NCBI GenBank assembly: GCA_004794785.1
Contig: SJOL01007377.1
Span: 121,477-185,476, forward strand
DNA from: Opisthorchis felineus
Lineage: Eukaryota > Platyhelminthes > Trematoda > Opisthorchiida > Opisthorchiidae
Length of the DNA stretch: 64,000 bases
Reading direction: 5' to 3'
Shown here: positions 36,492 through 47,739 of the stretch, one piece after another
Layout: each line of letters begins with the position of its first letter
Numbering within the stretch: position 1 is the first letter of the stretch
Made by a program: the position numbers and the translations under genes
The notes under the pieces: model-generated
Database searches by the model: none
What the model was told of the DNA's origin: nothing
Seen by the model: the letters and a program-made list of their open reading frames with translations, nothing else

Positions 36492-37735
36492 TCAATCGAT
36501 GGAGCCAAACTACTGACAGGTAGCTGGGTTGGAGTAAAACACACGACTCACTTAATCAACCTTAGGTAGGCTGGTACCACTGCGTATGCAGATGCACGCG
36601 TGCGGATTAGAGTCAATGAGAACGATGCAGGAGTTCCCAAATATAGCCATCAAATGTACGCATAATAGTCTTCGCCAACTTATCGGCACAGAGCTCACAG
36701 ATGACATGCACTACAGACGGCAATGATCAGCCATTGTGCATACAATTTTTTGTGTAACTTTGGAGTAGACTTTGGAGATAATATTCATCCAGGCTCTCAT
36801 ATAGACGCCTGAGAGGCTCAAGCTCACTCCGTGTCGCATAACACGCGCTGGGAAAGTGTGCTACAAGACAACTGCTTACAAGGCTCAGCAAATTTGATGA
36901 GATCAGCCGGTTAGTGCGGAGGCCGAAGCAAAAAGTTTCCATTGAAAAACGGCCTCCGCAGGTTTAGATGTCCTCCATATTACTAGACCCCGGGAAGATG
37001 CACAACAGTTAGGCGGGATTCCAAACAGCAGCTTGAGCACCGCACTATTTTGGAAATCGCTATCGACTAACTTCGTACTGTGCATTAGGAAACATACCAA
37101 ACAAATGCGGAATCAGTCGAGAAATAACGTGACTGCGTCAGGCTGTCTTGTGGACGGGATCTGATATCTGGAAGACAACCAAACCTGTTAATCTCCCCGT
37201 TTGCGGCTGAGTTTTGCTTGCCTTCCGCTTCCAGGTGGTAAAGGCATCAAGGATTTTCCACCGACTTCCTCTTCCTTAAGCTCAGTTTATGCTCAAAGCC
37301 TTTGTCCACGAACAAAAAATTTAGGGTCCACACTGACAAATACATTGTCGTCCAAGTCTCGTTGGAATAAGTCACGTTAGTATCGGGAGTATCTCATCAA
37401 CCATTTGTACCCTGTCTTGTACTGCTGTTTATCAGTCATTAAGAGAAAACAACCTTGGCCGAGTAACTCAGCCACTCTCTTGGCTTGTGCATAAAATGTG
37501 GATCGGCGACTTCCTTGCAAAACGCGCGTCCAGAATGCGGTGATGAATAGCAGTCGGTCACGCTACTCTTAATGTTTTCCCTGATATATTGAAAACACTC
37601 TACAGCCAAGATTGTACATTACAGAATGGTGTAAACAGATTAGCCGGACAAAGACTGAATGAGCACCATTCAAAGTAGGCTAACTTGAATCCAAACTGGC
37701 ATGATATTAGCCTCTATCCTGATAAGCAAGCCGAA
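36490..37735. other. No supportable gene
   Basis: Nothing recognisable; short antisense frames at 36727-37100 carry no motif. Confidence 0.4.
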
Positions 37736-37914
37736 AGATGAGGCGGCCTTTGAGCAGCACATTCAGTTGAAGAATATCATAAACGAGAGATTCAGCTGGG
37801 TTTCAGGTGCATCACCCGTCAAAATCAAATTGATTTCCAAAGAAGTGTATTTGTCGAAATCAGTCTAATTTGGGTTCAAGTAGAACATGAGGTTGACGGA
37901 AACTCGGGGACGGT

Positions 37915-37956
37915 GCCTACCTGATGAGCCCCAAGAAGGGAGAAACCGGTCGTGGT
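37915..37956 (+). ncRNA. Type I hammerhead ribozyme of family C
   Basis: Core CTGATGA (37921-37927), GAAA (37942-37945), cleavage triplet GTC (37949-37951). Stem I pairs CTAC with GTGG (one G-U). Stem II CCC/GGG has a six-base loop, its first pair now G-A. Stem III is one A-U pair closed over CCGG, the very short stem III seen in metazoan hammerheads. The invariant core is intact; the G-A pair may lower activity. Confidence 0.75.
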
Positions 37957-38011
37957 TTGTTGAAGAGTTTTCAGCAACCTTGCGAGTAGTTTCCTTAATG
38001 GAAATGTACTG

Positions 38012-38028
38012 CGGTATCTCTAATACCG
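38012..38028 (+). other. Conserved hairpin of family C
   Basis: CGGTAT, a 5-base loop, ATACCG: a 6-bp perfect stem. The copy at 2410-2426 has the same stem and loop size with the third pair changed from G-C to A-T, a compensatory change. Confidence 0.55.
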
Positions 38029-38129
38029 TACCGGCCTTTGTGCAGCACATTCAGTTGAATAATGTCATAAACGAGAGATTCCTTTTAGTTTGCAGATGAG
38101 TGTATTTGTCGAAGCCGACATTACATTTA

Positions 38130-39150
38130 TCAATTTTAGACCATAATTTATTGGGGTACGCAAGCTGAGTGAAAAGATTGCATAATTCTTTCCCTGCTTA
38201 ATGAAGTCTATCAAGGTGAAACGGAACAGCAGCGAAAAGTATGCGGCTGTACCTGAAAACAGTCGGTACTCATAAATGATATCGGATTATTTGAAACAAA
38301 ACACCGCAAAATGCTCGCTTAGCTAGATGAAGAGGTTCTTAAGAAGGTTCTTAAGAAGACAGTTCCTTTTTATGGTCCTTGACTTGTTGAGGCAAATGGA
38401 TGAGCTAACACAGTCCTTGTTTTACTTCGTTTGATAAAACGCATAAAGTATATAAATATATGGAATCAATAAATCGATACATCTTTCTTTACGAATAAGT
38501 TTGCCTGCAAGTGGACTTGGAGTTTGCTATTTAGAAAAACCCTGAAAGACAGTGAGTAATCCGGGAAAATCTGCCGCACATGGAGCGACCGTTTCGTCGT
38601 TTTCATCAAACAGAGCAAAGCCGACCAATCCCAATAATCTGGGGAGGTTTTTATCCCTGGTTAAACCCATTTGGGACTAAGCATCCATATGTATAACACG
38701 AATCCCACAGGTATTTGAACCCTTAACCTTTCCAGGTGAAGAAATTACCCACAAACACGAAGCTGTAAGCTGATGCATATTGAATTTAACTTGCAACTTC
38801 CTTAATGTAGTACCCCATACTGGCATGCTGTATTAGTTAAAGTGAGTTAATATAGACTCATGCTTACGTCGAGTTCACAAGGAATATGTCAATACTGGCA
38901 TTGTGTGTGATTTACGGTGGAGAGTTGGTTCGTATCCTTGCAACAGGAGGATGCGCATTACCAATAACTTTATTCTTTGGTTTCTGGCTGGTCAAGTTAA
39001 AGAAAAACAGAAGATCCGGGCACTAAATTTAGTATCAGACGCAATGTGAAGTTTTTTGCCTGTTGGTTAGCAGCCAGGTAGTTTGTACGATACAGGTCTC
39101 TTACTGAGCTGACTGTCACATAGGGCGTATGACATCCACATGTGTCAGCG
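38130..39150. other. No supportable gene
   Basis: AT-rich DNA; a short direct repeat (GGTTCTTAAGAA twice at 38334-38360) is the only structure noted. Confidence 0.4.
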
Positions 39151-39167
39151 TCTAAGTCCCCCCCCCC

Positions 39168-39310
39168 AAATACTGAGGCAATTTTTTCTTCATACTCACA
39201 TCACTCTCGTCTGAACAGTCCTCCTCCTGTGATTGGTGTGCCCGACTCATCATCGAACCAATCACATCGCTCAAGCGTGAACACGTTCGCCCGTCCAGAC
39301 GTGAAAATTT
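39168..39310 (-). repeat. Family D body and tail, minus strand
   Basis: Minus strand reads GCGATGTGATTGGTTCGATG, then GAGGACTGTTCAGACGAG and AGTGATGTGAGTATGAAG. It lies head-to-head with the plus-strand copy starting at 39313. A run of ten C (39158-39167) marks its outer edge. Confidence 0.6.
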
Positions 39311-39312
39311 AG

Positions 39313-39535
39313 ATGCGTCCAACATGCGCTGGTGGAGTCGTGGTAACACGCTCACCTGGCACGTCAGGTGACCAGAGTTCAAACCATGGCACGGCCATTG
39401 AATATGCACTGCTGATGAGCTCTAATAAGCGCGAAACTCGAGTCCAGTGCTTCACCCCTTTGGTGTGGACTCACCAGAAAATTACGTCCGGACAGGGGGA
39501 AGACTGTTCAGACGAGAGTGATGTGAGTATGAACA
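39313..39535 (+). repeat. Family D: tRNA-like head, hammerhead and conserved tail
   Basis: Head: A-box-like GTCGTGGTAACACGC and B box AGAGTTCAAACC. Middle: hammerhead 39406-39450. End: GACTGTTCAGACGAGAG TGATGTGAG, shared with 35608-35655, 39168-39310 and 44402-44430. A pol III promoter plus a hammerhead is the layout of the schistosome Sm-alpha elements (family knowledge), but the sequence is different. Confidence 0.75.
39406..39450 (+). ncRNA. Type I hammerhead ribozyme of family D, nearly perfect
   Basis: Stem I GCACTG/CAGTGC is six perfect pairs. Core CTGATGA (39412-39418) and GAAA (39433-39436) are intact. Stem II GCTC/GCGC has one T-C mismatch across a TAATAA loop. Stem III AC/GT closes a TCGA loop. 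Cleavage would follow GTC at 39442-39444. All conserved core bases are present. Confidence 0.85.
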
Positions 39536-39539
39536 ATAT

Positions 39540-42500
39540 ATATTTCGCAAACCCCAAAACAGATTACGCAATTTTATACGGAAAATCATTGGATCGAACG
39601 GCTACTGCGGCAGATTAATAGAACACATCACTGGGGAAAACACTTCACGAATTGACTTCAGAAAGTGTTTGACTGACTGATTTCTGCCCAGTATGATAAT
39701 ACTGTCTAAAAGGTGCAATAAACTCCACGCTATCATCCAAAACCGAGTTTTAAGTTCAAACACTGCGAACTGCGATTAAAAAAAACCCACAGTGATGAAA
39801 ATGTTTCCCATCGGAAAATTAAATTGCAACTTGAATGAGATATGTCTACTGGAACCAGGCAAATCTTCCGTATTACTTCGTATAAAATATATGTGGTTCT
39901 CCCGCTAGGAAGTCACTGGTTCGAAATTTCTGATGTCAGGTTAAAGTCTCGTTTCAGACTAGACTTCCCATGATGTCCTATCCATTTAAGTTTCTCCTGC
40001 AGCTGAAATATGTTTAAGCAAGGACGTCTACCATCTTTGTGGACATCAAATGAGAGATGGAGTGAACTCTTCAGAGGTTTACAGCAAAATTTGTAGAACC
40101 CCACCCGTTTCTGTGTGGATGTGCCTTCATGGGCCTTTTTTCATCTGTACATATATCCTATTAATTTTACCAAAATTCGTGTGCACTACCACGACGCACT
40201 GGTAGGAATTAGATGGCGTATTAACGTATCTTCCTACTTTCGTTGAGAACACTCCCATGCGTTTGCCCATCGATACTTTGCCTTGTTCAGGGTTCGACAG
40301 CCATGATTCAATTGACGATTCGACCGACAGATTGATCAGCTACTTTTAGTTACATCTGTCGCTGGTGAACACCACTTACAAGGCATAAGAGGGCATATAT
40401 GACCTTAAAACTGAAACTTTATTGTTTACGGTGGTTTAATCCAGTATGTTTCCCATAAAATCTCTCTTGGTGCAAAGTTTTGCCTACTCCTAAAGCATAG
40501 ATCATAGTCCTACATTTTTCTGTCAAACCTCAACGATTCATTTTCCATTTGAGTTTCATTATAATGGTCTGGTTCCCGAAAGAAATAACTTGGGAGAGAG
40601 AGAGAGAGTAAGGTTGTGTAAAGTATAAGGAGTGCCCTCAATATCTTTGTGTGTAACCAAAAGTTTGCTGTCACATATTCTCGCCTCCTTAATGTGGGGG
40701 TTTATATTACTCATTTTTTATTCGGAAAACTAACTCACGTTACATAGATTGGACTACAACTACGCTAGAGGGTCACCAGGCCGTAAGTTGCTTAATTTGC
40801 TTAACTTCACGTACGAAAAGAAACGGGGTAGGAATACTTTCGGGTCAATATACATTCTTAGCCCATGCATACAAATCTTATACGCACGCACAGGGAGCTA
40901 CGCACAGGTCAATTCCATATCACCACCCTTCAAAATAACAAGTAAAGAAGGAAATGAGAACCTAAAATTCATAACCTTTGATACACAATCACAGATATGA
41001 ATACTGCTACACAGCAGGTAGCTCCGGGTCAAAATATTTTAATGTAACGGATTGCTTTGGCGCTCATAGTCTTCTGGCCACGGTCCAATGGCATTTCTAC
41101 GATAATGATACTGTTGAGGGGGCAGTATTAATCTGAATTACTTAAAAGGAAGTCGCGGAAGTGCTCAAAAAATCAAACAGGGGACAAGTGCAAATGACGT
41201 GTGATGGCTAGAGAATCTTATTTTTGGCCTATTTACACGAGAAGTTGATGGCCGCCACCAAAGGTACCTTATTATTGTGCCCTTGTGGAGCCAAAATGCT
41301 AGGGAGCTTTACATCATTACGCTATCAAACAACAGTCGGTTAGTCAATAGAAGCGTTTGAAGTTATCCAGATGTATATAGCTGCTCCACTGAGGAACTGC
41401 CACAGATCGAAGAATTAGGTGTTTGCTTATTAAATGAAGATCGCAGAACAGAACATTTGATAACTGAGCCAGTTGTATATAGAATATTTGAAATTTTGCC
41501 TACTGATGCCATTGCGAGTAGCCAGATGAAGTCACCCTTCAACAGCTCAACTCGACTGTTGTTTCCACTGGGTTTCTGCAGCGCTTTGCAGTGAAGTCAT
41601 TGAAAACAGAAGAAACACCTGGAAAACTTACAAGAGTGCCGTAAGTAACCACAACTTACTCATTTTTTATTAGATAAGTGACACTAGCAGCAGAGTTCAA
41701 GTACACCGTTTCCCAATTGAGTTTCCGAAGTGCAACACAGAAACATGGATTATGAAACACACAGAAACCGAAAGAAACATCATCGATATGACTAGACTCT
41801 TTCAAAATAAATATTATTGGAAAACATCCGGGTGAAATTGCATTTGCAGGTTGTGCAAGGCAACATTCACGCTTGCAGCTCCCTAAGCAAAAAGTTGGTC
41901 GCAGAGAAAAGAGTGACGTTGAAGTGATCGGTGCTAGACTTCTTTCTTGAGACAGTTAACCATATGTGCTTCCTCGTTACCAACCCATACATGTATAAAT
42001 GTTGTTATGTTGGATACCCGTAAAGTAAAAACCACCTATCCGCAGGGTGAAATATTTCACTCTGGACAGATAAGTGAAAATGTCCTGAAGCTAAAGCCAG
42101 TTCTTTTGTAACAAAAACGAGGGCTTTTCCAAAGTGTGGCGAGTTAAACAACAACCTTCAGCAGCCGTGTGACCTCATGGTTACCTTCGTGAAATCTCCA
42201 TCTCTCGTTCGATTCACGAGTCCATCGTACAAATTGTTTCTACGCAGTTCCTTGTACTCTGAGTCGATTCAGCTGAAATTGTAGTTCCAGTACCTGCACA
42301 AACTGTAAAGCGTAAAGTCCGTTTGGCTGTCCTCACTCTGTGGCATTAAACATGAATTCCCTGAACATACAGCACATAGTTAAATGTGAACTAGTCTAAG
42401 TTATTAGGGTATTTGTATGCTCTAATGGAAAAGAACACCGGTTACAAATTGCAAGGCATCTTTCTCCAGTTAGTTCCAGTACGCCCTGGTTTTAGTGCAT

Positions 42501-43560
42501 TGACGTTGTCATACAGTTACTGATAGTAATCGACAATTGGTTGGTTGCAGAAAAATATTTTTCAGCATCACAAAATGATCCCTGTTTAAGGAAGCGAAAA
42601 TTGTCTTTGCAAACTTACTATCTAAGATGACATTATCACGATGAGATATTTTATTCAAACTTAAGTTCAGTCTACAATTTTAACTAAATTATAGTTCCGT
42701 CATTCAAAATAGGTCACAAACGTTGCAAAGCCTATAAAACGTATTCAATGTTAAACGGGCGATCTAGGGTTGACGGTATATCCACCAGATTATACCAAGC
42801 GAATCCAAGCATATAGGATTGAATAGAATACTTACTCTACTGTTCTAGGTATTCAGTTACTACTTGGTATCGCCTCGATTTTCAGTCTAAACTGTGGACA
42901 ACATGGAGATGAAGAGACCTAAAATGTTTGCAGTGCCATCTCAGCACTCATAGATCTGCCAACGTATTCGATATTTTTGTATCACTGTACAGTGTTTTTC
43001 AATCCGTATCCGGGAAACTTTGGCTGTCACTTAAAAATTAGGAAAACTCAAAGGTGTAATTTGTAAATTTCGTGGTGGGAGGCCCAGAGACCGTGGTGCA
43101 CAGATCAATGGCTCCTCAGAATTCCAGGAGTTCCCCGGGGGTGGTACACTTCATGCTTTCCTCCAGGCGAACCAACTGAGATGAAATAACACGGAAAACA
43201 ATAATAATACAACGCAATGAAATGCCCATTTGAAGTTTTATTTAAGTGCCATTCAGCGTGTTGTTTATTTGTTTGTCTCAAGCTGTTCCGACATAAGTTT
43301 GTTGTGGAAATCCACTGACACTGCGGTTGTTTTCCAAATGCACCTTCTTTTCGGTTGGTTGGGCCTTATTCTAGGTCAATGATGATGTGAATCATCGTTT
43401 TGACGGATCACTATACTGACGCCTACTGAATCGCACAAATTCCTGGACATTTCGAACGCCTGTCAAGTTGGACGTGCTTGTCTGACCGAGGAATTCTAGT
43501 ATGAGGGCCCCAGCAGTTACTCGGATTTGTCATCAATCTGTTCTAACCAGCCTGTCGGTT
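39540..43560. other. Long gene-poor stretch
   Basis: Four kilobases with no exon I can support. A GA microsatellite lies at 40596-40609. A weak tRNA-like piece (TCATGGTTACCTTCG with CTCGTTCGATTCACG) lies at 42168-42230. Confidence 0.4.
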
Positions 43561-43566
43561 GAATAA

Positions 43567-43722
43567 ATGTTTCTCCTTGTGTTTTTGGTGGCGCTTCTGA
43601 TGATTTTTTTGGGAGATGAACAAACACAAGAGAACACAACTGCCAACGATGGCCCGAGAATTGCAGTAAAACAAAGCGAACGATGGTTGGTTGACGTACT
43701 AGACAATAATGATCATTTCTGA
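43567..43722 (+). CDS. Small secreted ORF or signal exon (candidate)
   Basis: A 51-codon frame starts with a strong signal peptide (MFLLVFLVALLMIFLG), then an acidic, Asn-rich stretch (DEQTQENTTANDG) and ends LDNNDHF. It resembles the first exons of the local granulins in length and style, and a weak donor (GCA then GTAAAA) lies after residue 33, but no cysteine-rich exon is visible downstream. It may be a lone signal exon or chance. Confidence 0.25.
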   Translation: MFLLVFLVALLMIFLGDEQTQENTTANDGPRIAVKQSERWLVDVLDNNDHF

Positions 43723-44359
43723 TGCCTGTGAAAAATTAAGTCATAGATGTGCAATTCTGGTCCCCAAAAAACATTTTTTGTGTAAAAAAACATGGGGCCG
43801 GAATGCACATGTTATAGCGCAATCCAGCATGAGAAATTTTCCATGTTCATGCACCAGATCTGGGAATCGACGCTGCGAATGCGATCGACATTCTTTTCCA
43901 AGTGTTCTGTATTCCTCTTCAGGAGGTAAAACTGATTGCGTTAAAGAAGGATAAGATTCTTCATCGGTGCATTGAAAACACATCAATTTTTTTTGACGCG
44001 TCTCTTAGCAAGTAAGCTCCAGATTTATCAAATCTACACAATCTAGACAACCAGTAGATGATGAATGATACGTAAGCTAACACTTCCGGCGAAATGTTTA
44101 TTCGGTTGCTTGTGGGAAGCGGTCTGTTGCCATTACGACAGAAGCAATATGGAGATAACCAAACTCAGGTTATTCGCCCACATTACAATTGGCTGACGAT
44201 TTTCATCCCCAGGTGGCTTCCGGATTTGTAGAACTTGCATTTCCATCACCTGCGATTTTTAGTCATCCCACTCTTGTCCCAGTGCAGTTATTTTGTGGGA
44301 TTTTCACCAAACGAATATATTGCAGGGCCAGGGATTTGCTCATTTTGGAACAAGCATGT

Positions 44360-44430
44360 GCACGCCTGAGTGATGTGATTGATCTACTAATGACATGAAG
44401 AGGACTGTCCAAACGAGGGATTTGAAGGCA
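44360..44430 (+). repeat. Family D tail fragment
   Basis: CACGCCTGAGTGATGTGATT, then GAGGACTGTCCAAACGAG, matching the tail at 39168-39310. Confidence 0.5.
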
Positions 44431-44934
44431 AATAGTGTTCAGTACTGTGGATATCGTAATTTGATTACCATCAGTGAAATCGTCATTCCTGAAGGCTTCT
44501 CATTCCTTCAACAACGCATGTTGAAAGGACTCATATTATCTTGTCTACCGCTCGTAAATTATCGCTTGCTCTGCCGCTCTTTCACTATCAACAGGATATC
44601 GTGTTGCCTACTGTGATGAAGCGATCCAAGCAGCGGATGTTCCGAAATACCTATCATGCATCAGCGTAGTCAGGAAATTGTAGATCCTGTGGGTTAATTA
44701 TAGCAAGACATTCCACTAAAGGTCCACTGCGTGGACTGACGCAAAAGTCGCTTCAGTATCAGCTAATGAGTTCTAAATTGAGTGAGTAATTGGCAGAGAA
44801 TTAGCTGAGTTGGCAATCGAACACATGCACTCGAGTATTAGATAATTGTAAAAAAAACTTCGGTTATTACTCAAAGACGTGTGGTATATATTATTGTACA
44901 TTTTGGAACATGCATTGGTCTGCAAAATAACCGA

Positions 44935-45090
44935 CCTGGAGAAGCTCGGTTGTTTAGACGCGAACTTCCTGAGTGCTATGTCCTTGGCATGTACACTGCT
45001 CCTGTTTACCTGGAAGTAACTCAGCCCTCATGCTCCCTTCGGGTGAACTAGGAACTGGGCACGGCAACGGAGGTGCAGCTGTACGGTTAT
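44935..45090 (+). repeat. SINE family A, body fragment
   Basis: CTCAGCCCTCATGCTCCCTT and CGGGTGAACTAGGAACTGGG correspond to the body of the copy at 8885-9125; the tRNA-like head is badly eroded. Confidence 0.5.
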
Positions 45091-45099
45091 TATTGCTTT

Positions 45100-46220
45100 T
45101 TTTCTATAGAGTAACAAACGAATGTTTGCAATACTAAAATATTTCTACACCGGTTTATTTTAGAGCGACAGAGGGAAAATTGAGAGATATGTACTAAAGT
45201 CCCGGGTTGGACGTATTATATGTGGAAATACAAGACTGTTTCGAATTGGTTGGCCTGTCCGCTTCCAGAATTCTCTTTCCTTTTTGCTTTTTCCGCCTAA
45301 TTCCGCACCATAAGTGTCAAATTACAAAACATGTCTAGCCCAGCCTCTGTCACGTGTTGTCTAATGTCCGACATATCGGAAAAGTTATTAGAGTATTTCA
45401 CCAAAACCTATAAACATTTCCAGATTCCGAGTTGATTTCTTTCAAAGTGCACTGAAAATGGGTTGTATAAATCCACTTCACCAAACGATATGAAACGAAC
45501 AACCCACTGACACCGCAGTTTGTTCACCGCCTATATATTGATCATTGTTAAACTCTAGTTTTCATCCACCACCCGCCTATTTTAGTCTCTTGAGCCCAAA
45601 ACAGATATCTGGTGAATGCTGTTCATGTACCCTTGGGAGCAGCTGGACGAAAAACAAGTTATATGTGGTTAATATGCGTTTTTATTGTAATAAATCATCG
45701 TCAAAAATAGATTTGAGTTCAGAAGCTGAACAGAAGATATCCAGACTGAATGTTAGTTGGTGGGCTCAATAGTAACACAAAAAAGACTAACACTAAGCAT
45801 CTTTGCAAGCGCGCTACCAAACAGCGGAGGCGGTTTGTCTGTTCAGTTTCAATTGATACTTTGCAATCACAATATAAGTAGCTGTCCCAGAAACCAGCAG
45901 CATGTGCTGTACTAAATGAAGTAATGTTGCTCGCATGTAACAAATCAGAAGAGGCGTATTACCGAATGAAGTGCATTTAGCTATACGGAGAAGTAGAATC
46001 GGAGCTGATTGGTCAAACTTCAAAGCAATACACCAATTTTTGTTTCGAATGCTACTCATGAGTGCGTTGAAAACTTACGAACATCTCATTGCTGGCCTCG
46101 TTCTTTCTCAGGCATTTCAGATAAGCATAACTCCTGAGTTTCTATCAACATTAGATTCTGCTCCAACAATGAAATGTAATCAACTAAAGAATTGCATTCA
46201 TCTGCAAATTACCTTGATGT
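45100..46220. other. No supportable gene
   Basis: Short frames only; the CC pair in GECCSCTLGSS (about 45620) does not fit granulin spacing. Confidence 0.4.
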
Positions 46221-46224
46221 TAAT

Positions 46225-46440
46225 GAAAAACTAACTGAATCTCTCGTTTATTATATTCTTCCGTTGAATAAGCTGCACAAAAAGTAAACTCATTTTTCAT
46301 TTGGCACGATACTCGATATGCCTCCGTATGTTTCTAGCATCACGTACTCTTCAGAATGTTGCTAGAAACACTTCGACAGCCCAGTATCGGTCTCGTGCTT
46401 CATTTGTGCTCATCAGCTACGTACAACCTCTTAGGGATTC
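46225..46440 (-). repeat. Family C hammerhead repeat, decayed
   Basis: Minus strand holds an intact CTGATGA (46416-46410), but GAAA is GAGA and the cleavage triplet is lost; then ATAAACGAGAGATTCAG as in the other copies. Confidence 0.55.
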
Positions 46441-46449
46441 GGTTGTCTC

Positions 46450-47150
46450 CGATAACAAGAGATAAATTTGTAAATGGGCGTATTACCTAAATAATAAATA
46501 ACACTAAAAACAATAAATATTTTCGTATCAAAATGCATTTCTGTTCCAGCTTTCATTGGACCTGACAAGCCTGCCCCTTAATGAAAAAGTAAAGTGCACA
46601 TCCATTTTACTCAATCCGCATCATGTTCGACATGAAAGCTGTTTGAACCAGGAAGACAGGAATATCATTCCTCCACCTATTTAACTCATACTGGACCTTG
46701 CCTAAAGGGCAGAGCCACTCAGATGCCTTCTGAGTCAATGATGTTGAATTTCACCCCCTTTCATTTTCCAAAAGAAGCACCAGATATATAAAGTTTGATG
46801 TGACTTTTGCAGTCAAGCGCTCCATGCGAGATTACAAACAGCGGCTGCCAACAACCATGTTGCCAAGAGCCATAACCAGAAAGTTAGTTTGATTCACTGC
46901 GTGTACTCTTTAGTTAGCAATACCGCAAGTCAGTCGCTTTAACCGGGTTACTTCAACACTACAGCCATTCAGACAAATGGTGAGTTAGGCACCACAATAT
47001 GCTTACGCAGTTTAATCAGCCGAAATATACGGCAGCAAACCGCTGTTGCTTGGATAACGGTGAAGAAAAACGCAGGTCCTTCAAAAGAGGTCTCAATGGT
47101 AGTGTGAGAAGAATTGGTATTTTTTAACTCAGATGTCGTCCTACAAGTGA
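46450..47150. other. No supportable gene
   Basis: Nothing recognisable in about 700 bases. Confidence 0.4.
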
Positions 47151-47159
47151 TGCCAATTA

Positions 47160-47345
47160 GCGTTGAAAGTTGAGAAGCACTCTACATCTGTTTCTTCCTT
47201 GTTAGGAATTATCAGTAGTGCGCACCTCCTTAAATCCAAAGAGGTTTCGAACCCGGGACCACCTATCCAGTGGTTTGAACTCTTGAACGTTCGACCACGA
47301 ACAGCTGATTAGCTTTAATATTAACTAGCAGTTAGACCGAATACA
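47160..47345 (-). repeat. tRNA-headed hammerhead repeat, family B
   Basis: Minus strand: AATCAGCTGTTCGTGGTCG head, B box CCCGGGTTCGAAACC, hammerhead 47177-47221, tail CTTCTCAACTTTCAACGC. Confidence 0.65.
47177..47221 (-). ncRNA. Hammerhead ribozyme with G8 to A
   Basis: Stem I GCACT/AGTGC (5 bp), stem II TTCC/GGAA (4 perfect pairs over TAACAA), GAAA, stem III AC/GT over AGAT and triplet GTA are all present. The core reads CTGATAA: G8, the general acid of the reaction, is A. A single substitution should abolish cleavage. Confidence 0.7.
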
Positions 47346-47384
47346 GCGGCACCCACCATCCGATCACGCTCTCTTAATCACGTG

Positions 47385-47732
47385 GTCAGGTAATGACTGA
47401 GCTAGGTGTTCAAACTACTAGCCGGTAGGTCAAGGTTTTTGAACCACTCTGAAGTTTCGTGAGATTCTCACAATTGTCAATTGTGAATGAGGATGAAGCG
47501 GTCAGGTAATGACTGAGCTAGGTGTTCAAACTACTAGCCGGTAGGTCAAGGTTTTTGAACCACTCTGAAGTTTCGTGAGATTCTCACAATTGTCAATTGT
47601 GAATGAGGATGAAGCGGTCAGGTAATGACTGAGCTAGGTGTTCAAACTACTAGCCGGTAGGTCAAGGTTTTTGAACCACTCTGAAGTTTCGTGAGATTCT
47701 CACAATTGTCAATTGTGAATGAGGATGAAGCA
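47385..47732 (+). repeat. Three near-identical 116-bp tandem copies of a family B segment
   Basis: Units 47385-47500, 47501-47616 and 47617-47732 differ only at the last base by eye. Each holds a tRNA-like B-box remnant (GTCAAGGTTTTTGAACC), AGTTTCGTGAGATTC and an imperfect palindrome CACAATTGTCAATTGTG where the ribozyme would be. Confidence 0.9.
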
Positions 47733-47739
47733 CACTAAA

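Larger units (their letters stand above)
37742..38125 (+). repeat. Family C hammerhead repeat, partial tandem (288-bp period)
   Basis: CGGCCTTTGAGCAGCACATT at 37744 recurs as CGGCCTTTGTGCAGCACATT at 38032, a 288-base period. One complete interval holds TGTATTTGTCG, a hammerhead (37915-37956), TTTTCAGCAACC and a hairpin (38012-38028). The second unit is cut short after its own TGTATTTGTCG. Such head-to-tail units with a self-cleaving motif suggest copying through a circular or multimeric RNA. Confidence 0.75.
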
